From: Lentzea jiangxiensis
Lineage (GTDB): Bacteria; Actinomycetota; Actinomycetes; Mycobacteriales; Pseudonocardiaceae
DNA: 64,000 nt
NCBI RefSeq assembly: GCF_900104175.1
Contig: NZ_FNIX01000025.1
Span: forward strand, 1-64,000
Direction: 5' to 3'
The position numbers and the translations under genes are program-made. The notes under the pieces were generated by a model that ran no database searches, had not been told where the DNA came from, and worked only from the letters and a program-made list of their open reading frames with translations. Shown here in pieces: positions 7,528 through 15,822 of the stretch. The first letter of the stretch is position 1. Each line of letters begins with the position of its first letter.

Positions 7528-7563
7528 GGGAGCCCTCGCGTCGTGGTCACGCGAGAGGCTCCC
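7528..7563. terminator. Strong stem-loop, probable bidirectional terminator
   Basis: GGGAGCCCTCGCGT (7528-7541) pairs with ACGCGAGAGGCTCCC (7549-7563) as 14 base pairs with one bulged A and a 7-base loop. It lies between the plus-strand cysteine-rich ORF and the 3' end of the minus-strand TAP-like gene. A U-tract is absent, as is common in actinomycetes. Confidence 0.7.
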
Positions 7564-7622
7564 TGCGCCATGTCGGCCGGTGGAGCGTCAGCGAAGCTGG
7601 TGCAGGCCAACGGGCCTGACCA

Positions 7623-9167
7623 TCACGGCGGGCAGACGGTGCCGTTCGACGGCACCTTCGCTTCGATCAGGTAGTCCTTCACGGCCGTGGTGGCACAGCC
7701 CGAGAGCGTCAGGGCGCCGTGCCCGCTGCCCTGCCACCCGATCAGCACCGCTCCCGGCAACCGCTGCGCCGCGTGCTCGCTGCCCGGCGCGGGGGTGGAG
7801 ACGTCGTTGGCCGTGCTCAGCACCACGATCGGCGGCGCGCTCTTCACCGGGTCGACCTTCTCGGCCTTGGGCGGCGGGAACGGGTTGCAGTGCAGCAGCC
7901 GGCGGGCGAACACGGCGCCGAACAGCGCGTACTTGCCCTGCCAGTCCGCGGCCAGTGCCTTCACCCGGTCCGGCGGGATGCGGGTGGAGGTGTCGTTGCA
8001 GCCGATGATCAGGCCCGCGTCGAAGCGCGGCGGGTTCTCGTCGAGGTCGTTCACCACCGGGTCGAGCAGGGCGAACAGGCCGGAGGCGTCGCCGGCGCGG
8101 GCCTTCACCACGGCGTCGGCGAGCGCGGGCCAGCGGGCCCGGTCGGCGAGGCCCAGCAGGATCGCGTTCAGCGCGGAGCCCGGGGTCAGGTCGACGTACT
8201 CGCCGCGCAGGCGTCCGTTGCGCAGCTGGGTGAGAAGTGCGGAGACGTCCTCGCGGGGGTTCGCGAGAGCGCAGCCGCGCGTCTTGCAGTCGCGGGCGAA
8301 CGCCTCGAACGTCGCTTCGGCCGCCACGGCACGGGACTCCAGCACGCCGACCTGGTCGAGCGCCGGGTCCGGGGCGCCGTCGAGGACGGTGCGGCCGATG
8401 CGGTTCGGGTAGCGCTGCGCGTACGTCGTGATGACGCGCGAGCCCTCGCCGAAACCGAGGGCGTTGAGGCGGTCGGAGCCGAGGGAGTCGCGGAGGCGTT
8501 CCAGGTCGGCGGCGGCGCGCCACGAGTCGAACGCGGTCAGCCTGCCCTCGAGGTCGAGCACGCACTCCTGTGACGCCTCACCGGCGGCGACGACGAGGTT
8601 CGACTGCTCGGTCTCGGCGGGGTCGTACTCGACGAGCTGTGCGCGCGTGGCCTGCGGAACGCACGACATGCCGTCCGAACGGCCCGTGCCGCGGCGGTCC
8701 ATGCCGATGATCGTGAACGTGCTGAGGACCTCCTTCGGCAACGCCGCCGCGAGCCGCGCGGCCTTCAGCGTGCCGGGCTCGCCGCCGGGGTCGTTCACGA
8801 CGACCAGCGCGCTCTTGCCGGTGCCGACGCGCATCAGCGCGATGCCGAGCGTGCCGCGGCCGGGACGTCCCGGCGGGTCGAGCACGACGGTCATGCGCGA
8901 GCACTCGTAGGTCTGGTCGCCCTGGGGCGCGTCTGCGCCGAGGCGGTCCTTCATCTGCTCGTTGCACGCCGACCACGCCAGCGAGTCCTCTTTGAACTCG
9001 CCCAGCGGGGGCACTGGCTGCGGCCCGGCGAGCGCGCTCTGGTCGAAGGGCTGGTTCTCGCCGCCCTTCACCGCGATCACCGGCCGGGTCGACGGCCCCG
9101 CGCTGCATGCCGTCAGCACGCTCACTGCCAGTAGGGCCAAGGCAGCGCGACGCACAGATGTCCTCAC
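7623..9167 (-). CDS. TAP-like alpha/beta-hydrolase lipoprotein lacking the serine nucleophile
   Basis: A 514-residue exported lipoprotein: positively charged N-terminus, hydrophobic segment and lipobox LTAC (Cys about residue 21). It has the architecture of tripeptidyl aminopeptidase-like hydrolases: oxyanion region VVVNDPGGEPGT, GMDRRGTGRSDG, and a C-terminal TAP-like domain with the acid in TANDVSTP and the His in WQGSGHGAL. The nucleophile elbow, normally GxSxG, reads ALGFGEGSRV here, so the expected Ser is Gly. Cysteines in the lid may form disulfides. It may be a pseudo-enzyme binding peptides. The start is GTG at 9167; GTG at about 9155 is an alternative. Confidence 0.85.
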   Translation of the reverse strand: MRTSVRRAALALLAVSVLTACSAGPSTRPVIAVKGGENQPFDQSALAGPQPVPPLGEFKEDSLAWSACNEQMKDRLGADAPQGDQTYECSRMTVVLDPPGRPGRGTLGIALMRVGTGKSALVVVNDPGGEPGTLKAARLAAALPKEVLSTFTIIGMDRRGTGRSDGMSCVPQATRAQLVEYDPAETEQSNLVVAAGEASQECVLDLEGRLTAFDSWRAAADLERLRDSLGSDRLNALGFGEGSRVITTYAQRYPNRIGRTVLDGAPDPALDQVGVLESRAVAAEATFEAFARDCKTRGCALANPREDVSALLTQLRNGRLRGEYVDLTPGSALNAILLGLADRARWPALADAVVKARAGDASGLFALLDPVVNDLDENPPRFDAGLIIGCNDTSTRIPPDRVKALAADWQGKYALFGAVFARRLLHCNPFPPPKAEKVDPVKSAPPIVVLSTANDVSTPAPGSEHAAQRLPGAVLIGWQGSGHGALTLSGCATTAVKDYLIEAKVPSNGTVCPP

Positions 9168-9236
9168 TCTCGTTCACGGTCCGGGTGGTGAGCGTCGCAC
9201 GCGGAAGGTGAGAACGCGGTGAGTCGATGAGCCAGG

Positions 9237-10115
9237 ATGGGGACCATGGCTCACGCTGACCGGCTTCCCGTCGCCCGGCTCCTGGGCGGCATCCCGCCGA
9301 CGGCACTCGTGCTGCTGGGGATCGTCAGCGTGCAGGTGGGCGCGGCCGTCGCGAAGCAGCTGTTCGCGACGGCGGGCGCGGTCGGCACGGTGACGTTGCG
9401 GCTGGTCGTCGCGGCGGTCGTGCTCGTCGCGATCTGGCGGCCGTCGCTGCGGATGGACCGCCGCACGCTGACCGTCGTCCTCACCTACGGCGTGGTGCTC
9501 GCGGCGATGAACCTCTGCTTCTACTCCGCGATCGAACGCATCCCGCTCGGCGCGGCCGTCACCATCGAGTTCCTGGGACCGCTCGCGGTGGCGGTCGCGG
9601 GGTCGCGGCGCTGGCTCGACGGCCTGTGGGTGCTGCTCGCGGGCGCCGGCGTGGTGCTGCTCACGCGCGTGCAGGGCGGTCTGCTGTGGACGGGTGTGCT
9701 GTTCGCGCTGGCCGCGGGCGCGCTGTGGGCGGCGTACATCCTCGTGACCGCCAAGCTCGGCAGCACCACCAGCGACGGCAAGGGCCTCGCGCTCGCGATG
9801 GTCGTCGGGGCGGCGGTCGCGTTGCCGTTCGGCGTCACCTCGGCCGGCACGGCTCTGCTCGACCCGGTGGTGCTGGCGGCGGCCGCGGCCGTCGCGCTGA
9901 TGTCGTCGGTGATCCCGTACTCGTTGGAGCTGGAGGCGTTGCGGCGCATGCCGCCACGCGTGTTCGGCATCCTGATGTCGCTCGAACCGGCGGTGGCCGC
10001 GGTCGCGGGCCTGCTGCTGCTCGGCGAGCACCTCGCACCGGCGCAGTGGGTCGCCGTCTGCTGCGTCGTGATCGCGTCCGTGGGGGCGACCAGATCCGCG
10101 AGACCCGAGGTCTAA
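9237..10115 (+). CDS. EamA/RhtA-type inner-membrane exporter
   Basis: A 292-residue DMT-superfamily transporter with ten hydrophobic segments and two EamA repeats. Features typical of RhtA-like amino acid (threonine/homoserine) exporters are FYSAIERIPLGAAVTIEFLG in repeat one and ALRRMPPRVFGILMSLEPAV in repeat two. Substrate cannot be fixed from sequence. ATG codons at 9237 and 9246 are both possible; the second has GGGGA just upstream. The stop overlaps the end of the convergent ligase gene by 4 bases. Confidence 0.85.
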   Translation: MGTMAHADRLPVARLLGGIPPTALVLLGIVSVQVGAAVAKQLFATAGAVGTVTLRLVVAAVVLVAIWRPSLRMDRRTLTVVLTYGVVLAAMNLCFYSAIERIPLGAAVTIEFLGPLAVAVAGSRRWLDGLWVLLAGAGVVLLTRVQGGLLWTGVLFALAAGALWAAYILVTAKLGSTTSDGKGLALAMVVGAAVALPFGVTSAGTALLDPVVLAAAAAVALMSSVIPYSLELEALRRMPPRVFGILMSLEPAVAAVAGLLLLGEHLAPAQWVAVCCVVIASVGATRSARPEV

Positions 10116-11197
10116 CGGGCTCGCAGCTCCCCTTTGAGCACGGAGGCGACGTCGTAGCGGGCCGGGATCTCCAGCTGGTCGTAGCGGCACGACAGCGGCT
10201 CGCGGTCCGGGCGCCACCGCGCGAACTGGCCGTTGTGCCGCAGCCGCACCGGCTGCTCGCCCTCGGTCTGGGTGTAGTGGATCTCCAGCACCCGTTCGGG
10301 GAGCAACGCCACGTACTCGGCCTGCTTGCCGCGCCACCGGTTGATCTCGCCGGGGATCCGCTGGCCGGGCCGCGGGTCCGCCCACGGGTGGTCCGGCGAC
10401 TCGGTGATCAGCGGCGCCAGCTCCGCGGCCAGCTCACGCCGTTCGGCCGCCTTGAACGAGCCGCAGACGCCGATGTGGTGCAGCAGGTCGTTCGAGTCGT
10501 AGACGCCGAGCAGCAGCGAGCCGACAGCCGTGCCGGGCTCGGTGTCCTTGTGCCAGCGCAGCCCCGCGAGCACCACGTCGGCGGTGCGGGCGTGCTTCAC
10601 CTTGATCATCGACCGCTTGCCCGGCGTGTACGGGCCGTCCGCGGGCTTGCCCATGACGCCGTCCAGCCCGGCGCCCTCGAACAGCGCGAACCACTGCTTC
10701 GCCGTCTCGGCCGACGTCGTCGCCGGGGTGACGTTGAGGCCGGGCAACGCGAGCAGCGCCTCGCGCCGCGCCACCGTCGGTGACTCCAGCAGCACCTCGG
10801 ACCCGAGCGCGAGCAGGTCGAACGCGACGAACGTGGCCGGCATCGACTCCGACAGCATCGTCACCCGCGAGGCCGCCGGGTGGATGCGCTCGGACAGCGC
10901 GTCGAAGTCCAGCTCGTCGTTCTTCGCGACCACCAGCTCGCCGTCGACGACGACGCGCTCGGGCAGCACCTCGAGCATCGAGGCGACGACCTCGGGGAAG
11001 TAGCGGTTGAGCGGCTTGCCGCTGCGCGACTGCAGGAGGACCTCGTCGCCGGAGCGGAACACCACGCAGCGGAAACCGTCCCACTTCGGTTCGAACAGCA
11101 GGTCGGCGTTGTCCGGTATGCCGTCCACCGCGGTCGCGAGCATCGGCTGCAGCGGAGGCGTCAGCGGGAGGTCCACGCGGACATCCTGCCTCTTCAA
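10112..11197 (-). CDS. ligC: ATP-dependent DNA ligase, LigC type
   Basis: A 361-residue ATP-dependent DNA ligase. The adenylation motif EPKWDGFR (about residues 37-44) carries the nucleotidyl Lys; further ligase motifs are VVDGELVV, FVAFDLLALG, DGVMGKP and SMIKVKHARTADVV. A C-terminal OB-fold follows. LigC-type enzymes act in repair and backup end joining; the LigD-like polymerase gene at 4626 fits that role, though the two are 4.5 kb apart. TTG at 11197 overlaps the stop of the upstream gene (TTGA); GTG at 11176 is an alternative with a better ribosome site. Confidence 0.9.
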   Translation of the reverse strand: MKRQDVRVDLPLTPPLQPMLATAVDGIPDNADLLFEPKWDGFRCVVFRSGDEVLLQSRSGKPLNRYFPEVVASMLEVLPERVVVDGELVVAKNDELDFDALSERIHPAASRVTMLSESMPATFVAFDLLALGSEVLLESPTVARREALLALPGLNVTPATTSAETAKQWFALFEGAGLDGVMGKPADGPYTPGKRSMIKVKHARTADVVLAGLRWHKDTEPGTAVGSLLLGVYDSNDLLHHIGVCGSFKAAERRELAAELAPLITESPDHPWADPRPGQRIPGEINRWRGKQAEYVALLPERVLEIHYTQTEGEQPVRLRHNGQFARWRPDREPLSCRYDQLEIPARYDVASVLKGELRAR

Positions 11198-11847
11198 CCG
11201 GAGTTCCGCCGCCGGTACCGCAACAACAGCACGTCGTCCTCGCGCAGCACCGACTCGAGCGCCAGGCCGACCGGGGGCACCACCGGGCCGTGGGCGATCC
11301 GGGACGCGTCGCCGACCGCCAGCACCGGTGCCAAGGTCAGGTTCAGCGCGTCCACGAGCCCCTCGGCCACCATCGTCCCGAACAGCCGGGGACCCCCTTC
11401 GAGGTCGATCCGGTGCAGCCCGCGCGCCGCGAGCTCGGCGACGGCCACGTTCAGGTCCACCTCCTGCTCCCCGGCGATGACCACGTCGGCGGGCAGCGGC
11501 GGCATCCGGGCGGCCTCGGTGGTGATCACGATCGGCGGCACGGACGTGTCGGTGAACAGCGGCAGGTCCGGTGTCAGCGTCCCGCGCGCCGTGACCACGG
11601 CGATCGGCAGCGGCGTGGCCCTCCGCGCGCCCCGGTAGCCCTCCGCCAGCACCGTGCCGGCGCCCACCAGCACCACGTCGGCGAGCTCGCGGCCCAGCAG
11701 GTAGATCTTCTTGTCCGCCGGGGAACCGAGCCCCGCCGAGCGCCCGTCGACCGACACCGAGCCGTCGGCGCTCGACACGAAGTTCGCGGTCACCCAGGTC
11801 CGGTCCCGCGGGTAGGCGTAGAGCGACTCCAGTGCTGTGTCGGTCAT
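11194..11847 (-). CDS. Pyrimidine reductase family protein (RibD C-terminal domain)
   Basis: A 217-residue protein of the RibD C-terminal/dihydrofolate-reductase-like fold, using NADPH. Family features are VTANFVSSADGSVSVDGRSA near the N-terminus, DVVLVGAGTVLAEGY, and IDLEGGPRLFGTMVAEGLVD. The deaminase half of RibD is absent, so it may reduce a riboflavin intermediate or another pyrimidine-like substrate. It is directly upstream of, and coupled to, the ligase gene. ATG at 11847 is chosen; an upstream in-frame ATG at 11874 cannot be excluded. Confidence 0.8.
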   Translation of the reverse strand: MTDTALESLYAYPRDRTWVTANFVSSADGSVSVDGRSAGLGSPADKKIYLLGRELADVVLVGAGTVLAEGYRGARRATPLPIAVVTARGTLTPDLPLFTDTSVPPIVITTEAARMPPLPADVVIAGEQEVDLNVAVAELAARGLHRIDLEGGPRLFGTMVAEGLVDALNLTLAPVLAVGDASRIAHGPVVPPVGLALESVLREDDVLLLRYRRRNSG

Positions 11848-11913
11848 CTCAACGCCCGGTGAGGGCCACAACATCTCCACGAACCCATCCCACCACGCCG
11901 ATAAGGTGCGGGC

Positions 11914-12906
11914 ATGCGCTTGTCCGACCGGGATCCCCAGATCGGTGCCGACGAACTGGTGGAGGGCCTGGTCCCCCCACCGAGGTTCGACCACGTCAGC
12001 TTCGACAGCTACCTCCCCAACCCGGACGAGCCCAGCCAGGCCGCCGCGGTCGAGGCCGGCCGCCTGTTCGCCGCACGCGTCAGCACCCGGCGCAAGAAGT
12101 GGTCGCTCTTCGGCGGCAGGGCCGAGGACGAGGGCAAGCTCGGCCTCTACCTCGACGGCGGCTTCGGCGTCGGCAAGACCCACCTGCTCGCCTCGCTCTG
12201 GCACGCCGTGCCGGGCCCGAAGGCGTACGGCACGTTCGTCGAGCTGACGAACCTGGTCGGCGTCCTGACGTTCCCCGAGGCGGTCCGGCGCCTGAGCGGC
12301 CACAAGCTCCTCGCGATCGACGAGTTCGAGCTCGACGACCCCGGTGACACGATGCTGGTCACGCGCCTGATCAAGGAGCTGGTCGCCGCCGGCGTGCACG
12401 TCGCCGCCACGTCCAACACGCTGCCCGACAAGCTCGGCGAGGGCCGGTTCGCCGCCGCCGACTTCCTGCGCGAGATCCAGTCGATGTCGTCGAAGTTCGA
12501 CGTCGTGCGCGTCGACGGCCCCGACTACCGCCACCGCGGCCTGCCCGACGCCCCGCCGCCGATGTCGGACTCCGAGCTGGTCACGAAGGCCGCGAACACG
12601 CAGGGCGCGACCCTCGACGACTTCGGCGACCTGTGCGCGGCGCTCGCCCGCATCCACCCGTCGAAGTACGGCCGCCTCGTCGACGGCGTCACCGCGGTGC
12701 ACCTCAAGAACGTCACACCCGCGCCGGACCAGTCCATCGCGCTGCGGCTCGTGGCGTTCGGCGACCGGCTCTACGACCGCGACATCCCGGTCGCGGTGTC
12801 GGGCCAGCCGCTCTCGGACCTCTTCACCGACGAGATGCTCCGGGGCGGCTACCGGAAGAAGTACCTGCGCGCTGTCAGCCGTTTGGTCGCGCTGTCCCGG
12901 GTTTGA
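11914..12906 (+). CDS. zapE: ZapE-like (AFG1 family) ATPase
   Basis: A 330-residue AAA+ ATPase of the AFG1/ZapE family, which in other bacteria associates with the Z-ring late in division or under stress. It has Walker A GGFGVGKTH (about residue 84), Walker B KLLAIDEFELDDPGDT (about 131), the sensor ATSNTLPDKLGEGRF and the C-terminal KKYLRAVSRL. Length matches the short actinobacterial form. It is divergent from the RibD-like gene with about 66 bases between starts. Confidence 0.9.
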   Translation: MRLSDRDPQIGADELVEGLVPPPRFDHVSFDSYLPNPDEPSQAAAVEAGRLFAARVSTRRKKWSLFGGRAEDEGKLGLYLDGGFGVGKTHLLASLWHAVPGPKAYGTFVELTNLVGVLTFPEAVRRLSGHKLLAIDEFELDDPGDTMLVTRLIKELVAAGVHVAATSNTLPDKLGEGRFAAADFLREIQSMSSKFDVVRVDGPDYRHRGLPDAPPPMSDSELVTKAANTQGATLDDFGDLCAALARIHPSKYGRLVDGVTAVHLKNVTPAPDQSIALRLVAFGDRLYDRDIPVAVSGQPLSDLFTDEMLRGGYRKKYLRAVSRLVALSRV

Positions 12907-12977
12907 CTCCCGCGGCGTTCGAGTATCCACTGGTTACGGGCGGGATGATGACGTCCCGACGTCTTCCGGAGGCACCC

Positions 12978-13223
12978 ATGCTGAGTGAAGCCGAGCGCCG
13001 CTCGCTGAAGGAGATCGAACAGCGGCTGTTGGCGGACGAACCGAGACTGGCCCGCACCATGAACCGCCAGGTGCGGCCCTGGCTGTTCTACTCCCTCCTG
13101 CTCGTCTTCGGTGGGCTCACGGTGCTGCTGACGATGATCGGCGCGTTCGGCGCCGCGTTCCAGTGCCTGCTGGTCACCGCGGCGGCGCTGGTGCTGCACA
13201 GGCACCCGATCCGCCTCCGGTAG
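12978..13223 (+). CDS. DUF3040-type small membrane protein
   Basis: An 81-residue protein starting MLSEAERRSLKEIEQRLLAD, the hallmark of actinobacterial DUF3040 proteins, followed by two hydrophobic segments (about residues 34-52 and 55-74). Function is unknown. The ATG at 12978 has GGAGG 7 bases upstream (CCGGAGGCACCC), favouring it over the in-frame ATGs at 12945-12948. Confidence 0.85.
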   Translation: MLSEAERRSLKEIEQRLLADEPRLARTMNRQVRPWLFYSLLLVFGGLTVLLTMIGAFGAAFQCLLVTAAALVLHRHPIRLR

Positions 13224-13271
13224 CCGGAAACTCGCTGGCGTCCGCGCGGCACGCCCCCGACCATCTGCTGC

Positions 13272-14867
13272 GTGGGTTATCTGGAAGCGAACGGGCTCGC
13301 GTACGCCCTGCCCGACGGCCGGGAGCTGTTCCGCGACGTGTCGTTCAAGGTGAGTGGCGGAACCGTGGTCGCGCTGGTGGGCGCGAACGGCGTCGGCAAG
13401 ACGACGCTGCAGCGGATCCTGTCGGGTGAGCTCACCCCGAAGCAGGGCAGCGTGCACGTGCAGGGCGGGCTCGCGGTGATGCCGCAGTTCATCGGCTCGG
13501 TCCGCGACGACAGCCTCGTGCGCGACCTGCTGCTCTCCGTCGCACCCCCGGCGTTGCGGGCCGCCGCGCAGGAGCTCGACGACTCCGAGCTGGCGCTGAT
13601 GGACACCGACGACGAGGCCGCCCAGATGCGGTACGCCAACGCCCTCACCGCTTATGGCGAGGCAGGCGGGTACGACGTCGAGGTCCTCTGGGACACCGTC
13701 ACCGTCGCCGCCCTGGGCCTGCCCTACGACCGGGCCCGGTTCCGCGAGGTCCGCACGCTCTCCGGCGGAGAGCAGAAACGCCTGGTCCTCGAAGCGCTGC
13801 TGCGCGGCCACGAGCAGGTCCTGCTGCTCGACGAGCCCGACAACTACCTCGACGTCCCCGGCAAGCGCTGGCTGGAGGACCGCCTCCGCACGACCGACAA
13901 GGCCGTGCTCGTCGTCAGCCACGACCGCGAGCTGCTCGCCAGCGCCGCCACGCACGTCGTCACCGTCGAGGCGCACTCCGCGTGGACGCACTCCGGCTCG
14001 TTCTCCACCTGGCACGACGCCCGCGCGAAACGCATCGAGAAGCTCCTCGAAGAACACCGCCGTTGGAACGAGGAGCACGAGCGCCTTCGTGAGCTCGTGC
14101 GCACTCTCCAACAACAGGCGAAGTACTCCGAGGCGATGGCTCCCAAGTACCGCGTAATGGCCGCACGTCTGCAACGGTTCGAGGAGGCCGGTCCTCCTCC
14201 GGAGATCCCCTCGGACGAGAAGGTCACTCCTCGGCTGAAGGGCGGCCGTACCGGCGTTCGCGCGATCACGTGCGAGGAGCTGGAACTGACCGGGCTGATG
14301 AAGCCGTTCTCGCAGGAGATCTTCTTCGGCGACCGGGTCGCGGTCCTCGGCTCCAACGGCTCCGGCAAGAGCCACTTCCTGCGGCTGCTCGGCGGCGACG
14401 AGGTCCGGACCACCGGCGCGTGGAAGCTCGGCGCCCGCGTCGTGCCGGGCCTCTTCGCGCAGACGCACGAGCACCCGGAGTGGCTCGGCCGCACGCTCGT
14501 GGACATCCTCTGGCACGGCGAGGGCCGGCGGCCCGGCCGCGACCGGGGCGCGGCGATGGCGGTGCTGCAGCGCTACGGCCTGCACCACGCCGGTGACCAG
14601 CGCTTCGAGAACCTCTCGGGCGGTCAGCAGGCGCGGTTCCAGATCCTGCTGCTGGAGCTGTCCGGGGCGACGTTGCTGCTGCTCGACGAGCCCACCGACA
14701 ACCTCGACCTCGCGTCGGCGGAGGCGTTGCAGAACGCTCTGAACGACTTCGAGGGGACTGTGGTGGCGGTGACGCACGACCGGTGGTTCGCGAAGTCGTT
14801 CGACCGGTTCCTGCACTTCCGGGCGGACGGCCGGGTGTCCGAAGTGGACGAACCCGTCTGGACCTAG
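13272..14867 (+). CDS. ABC-F family ATPase
   Basis: A soluble protein with two ABC ATPase domains and no membrane segment (531 residues). ABC-F proteins act on the ribosome, in translation or antibiotic protection. Domain 1: Walker A GANGVGKT (about 36), signature LSGGEQKR, Walker B LLLDEPDNYLD. A helical linker with EEHRRWNEEHERLRELVRTL follows. Domain 2: Walker A GSNGSGKS, signature LSGGQQARF, Walker B LLLDEPTDNLD. Note DEPDN in domain 1 where DEPTN is usual. Start is GTG at 13272. No resistance gene is adjacent, so the role is open. Confidence 0.9.
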   Translation: MGYLEANGLAYALPDGRELFRDVSFKVSGGTVVALVGANGVGKTTLQRILSGELTPKQGSVHVQGGLAVMPQFIGSVRDDSLVRDLLLSVAPPALRAAAQELDDSELALMDTDDEAAQMRYANALTAYGEAGGYDVEVLWDTVTVAALGLPYDRARFREVRTLSGGEQKRLVLEALLRGHEQVLLLDEPDNYLDVPGKRWLEDRLRTTDKAVLVVSHDRELLASAATHVVTVEAHSAWTHSGSFSTWHDARAKRIEKLLEEHRRWNEEHERLRELVRTLQQQAKYSEAMAPKYRVMAARLQRFEEAGPPPEIPSDEKVTPRLKGGRTGVRAITCEELELTGLMKPFSQEIFFGDRVAVLGSNGSGKSHFLRLLGGDEVRTTGAWKLGARVVPGLFAQTHEHPEWLGRTLVDILWHGEGRRPGRDRGAAMAVLQRYGLHHAGDQRFENLSGGQQARFQILLLELSGATLLLLDEPTDNLDLASAEALQNALNDFEGTVVAVTHDRWFAKSFDRFLHFRADGRVSEVDEPVWT

Positions 14868-14973
14868 CCGTGCAACTGCGCTCGGCGTCGTTGACCCCGA
14901 GATGAGCTTCCGCCACCGTCGGTATCAACTGACATTTACGGAAGATCTCAGACAGTAAACCTGGGGAAGGTCT

Positions 14974-15333
14974 ATGAAGCTCCGGTTGTCGATCTTGAGC
15001 CTGCTCGCGGTGGTGGTGAGCCTCCTCGGCTTCGCCGGTCCGGCAGCGGCGGTCACACCGATCCGCGATCAGCAGATGTGCAACGCGCGCACCGACTTCA
15101 CCGCGTTCTTCCGCAACCACGACGCGAAGGACAAGTACTGCTTCAACAACTCGGGCCCGACGACCATCTTCCTCAACATCGAGAGGGTCACCTGGTTCAA
15201 CGCAGGCGCGAACAGCGGCTCCTTCGAGTTCTGGGACAGTGCTGATGGCAGGACCAAGAGCTACAGCTTCGACAAGGGCAACCAGACCGGGTGCACTTAC
15301 TGCACGATCTTGAGCCTGACCCTCGACCCGTGA
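14974..15333 (+). CDS. Small secreted beta/gamma-crystallin-like protein
   Basis: A 119-residue exported protein: signal peptide of about 27 residues (SLLGFAGPAAA then VTP) and a mature region with five Cys and the crystallin-like pattern KYCFNNSGPTTIFLNIERVT, WFNAGANSGSFEFW and a Lys/Gly-rich final strand. It resembles small secreted Streptomyces beta/gamma-crystallin and metalloproteinase-inhibitor folds, so calcium binding or inhibition are possible. A GGGGAAGG site precedes the ATG. Placement in the family is by pattern only. Confidence 0.65.
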   Translation: MKLRLSILSLLAVVVSLLGFAGPAAAVTPIRDQQMCNARTDFTAFFRNHDAKDKYCFNNSGPTTIFLNIERVTWFNAGANSGSFEFWDSADGRTKSYSFDKGNQTGCTYCTILSLTLDP

Positions 15334-15370
15334 CGTGCTGGTGGGGCATCCGGAGTGGACGTGAGCGGGT

Positions 15371-15778
15371 TCAGGAGAGGTCCCAGCTGACGAACGCGCC
15401 GTCGTCCACCGACCCGCCCGCCTTGCGGTAGGTGGCCTGCGCCGCCGCGTCACCCGCGGCGGTGCCGGTCCACATCGCGTAACAACCCCGTTCCACGGCA
15501 AGGGTTTTCAACGCCTCGACGAGCGCCGTGCCGATGCCGCGCCGCAGGAAGGCGTCGTCGACGCCCAGTTCGTAGAGGAACATCTCGGTGCCCTTGTCCG
15601 GGTGCGTCGTCTCCACCCCGGACACGAACCCCGCCGGCTGGTCGTCCACGTAGGCGATCAGCAGGTGGCTGTGGTCCTGCGCCAGGAACCGGGTGGTCGC
15701 GTCCGGCCGCGGCGGCGCGTCGAACAGGTGCGCGGCGGCGGCCACGTCGTCGGGGGAGGCGGCGCGGCGGATCTTCAT
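15371..15778 (-). CDS. GNAT acetyltransferase, AAC(3)-I-like
   Basis: A 135-residue GCN5-related N-acetyltransferase. The acetyl-CoA loop is RRGIGTALVEALKTLA (about residues 78-93), preceded by the strand EMFLYELGVDDAFL. The order HLLIAYVDDQPAGFVSG and the final AGGSVDDGAFVSWDLS resemble the AAC(3)-I aminoglycoside acetyltransferase group, but many such actinobacterial homologs have unknown substrates. It is a lone gene, facing away from DUF2252. Confidence 0.8.
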   Translation of the reverse strand: MKIRRAASPDDVAAAAHLFDAPPRPDATTRFLAQDHSHLLIAYVDDQPAGFVSGVETTHPDKGTEMFLYELGVDDAFLRRGIGTALVEALKTLAVERGCYAMWTGTAAGDAAAQATYRKAGGSVDDGAFVSWDLS

Positions 15779-15822
15779 GCGGCCAGGCTAGGTCACCCGC
15801 GCGGCGGGAGCGGGAAGGCGCG

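Larger units (their letters stand above)
7309..7622. other. Intergenic stretch between unknown-family gene and TAP-like gene
   Basis: Apart from the cysteine-rich ORF (7447-7512) and the stem-loop at 7528-7563, I see no convincing gene in these 314 bases. Longer open frames exist on both strands (for example a plus frame reading WVLFRVHGARLRLLFELL), but they have no ribosome site and run through the hairpin. Confidence 0.5.

Noticed and set aside
7089-7619. Plus ORF overlapping the unknown-family gene and the cysteine-rich ORF
   Set aside because: No ribosome site, mostly out-of-frame overlap with a real gene and it reads through a strong stem-loop. Its high GC3 over the Cys ORF is noted as a caveat.
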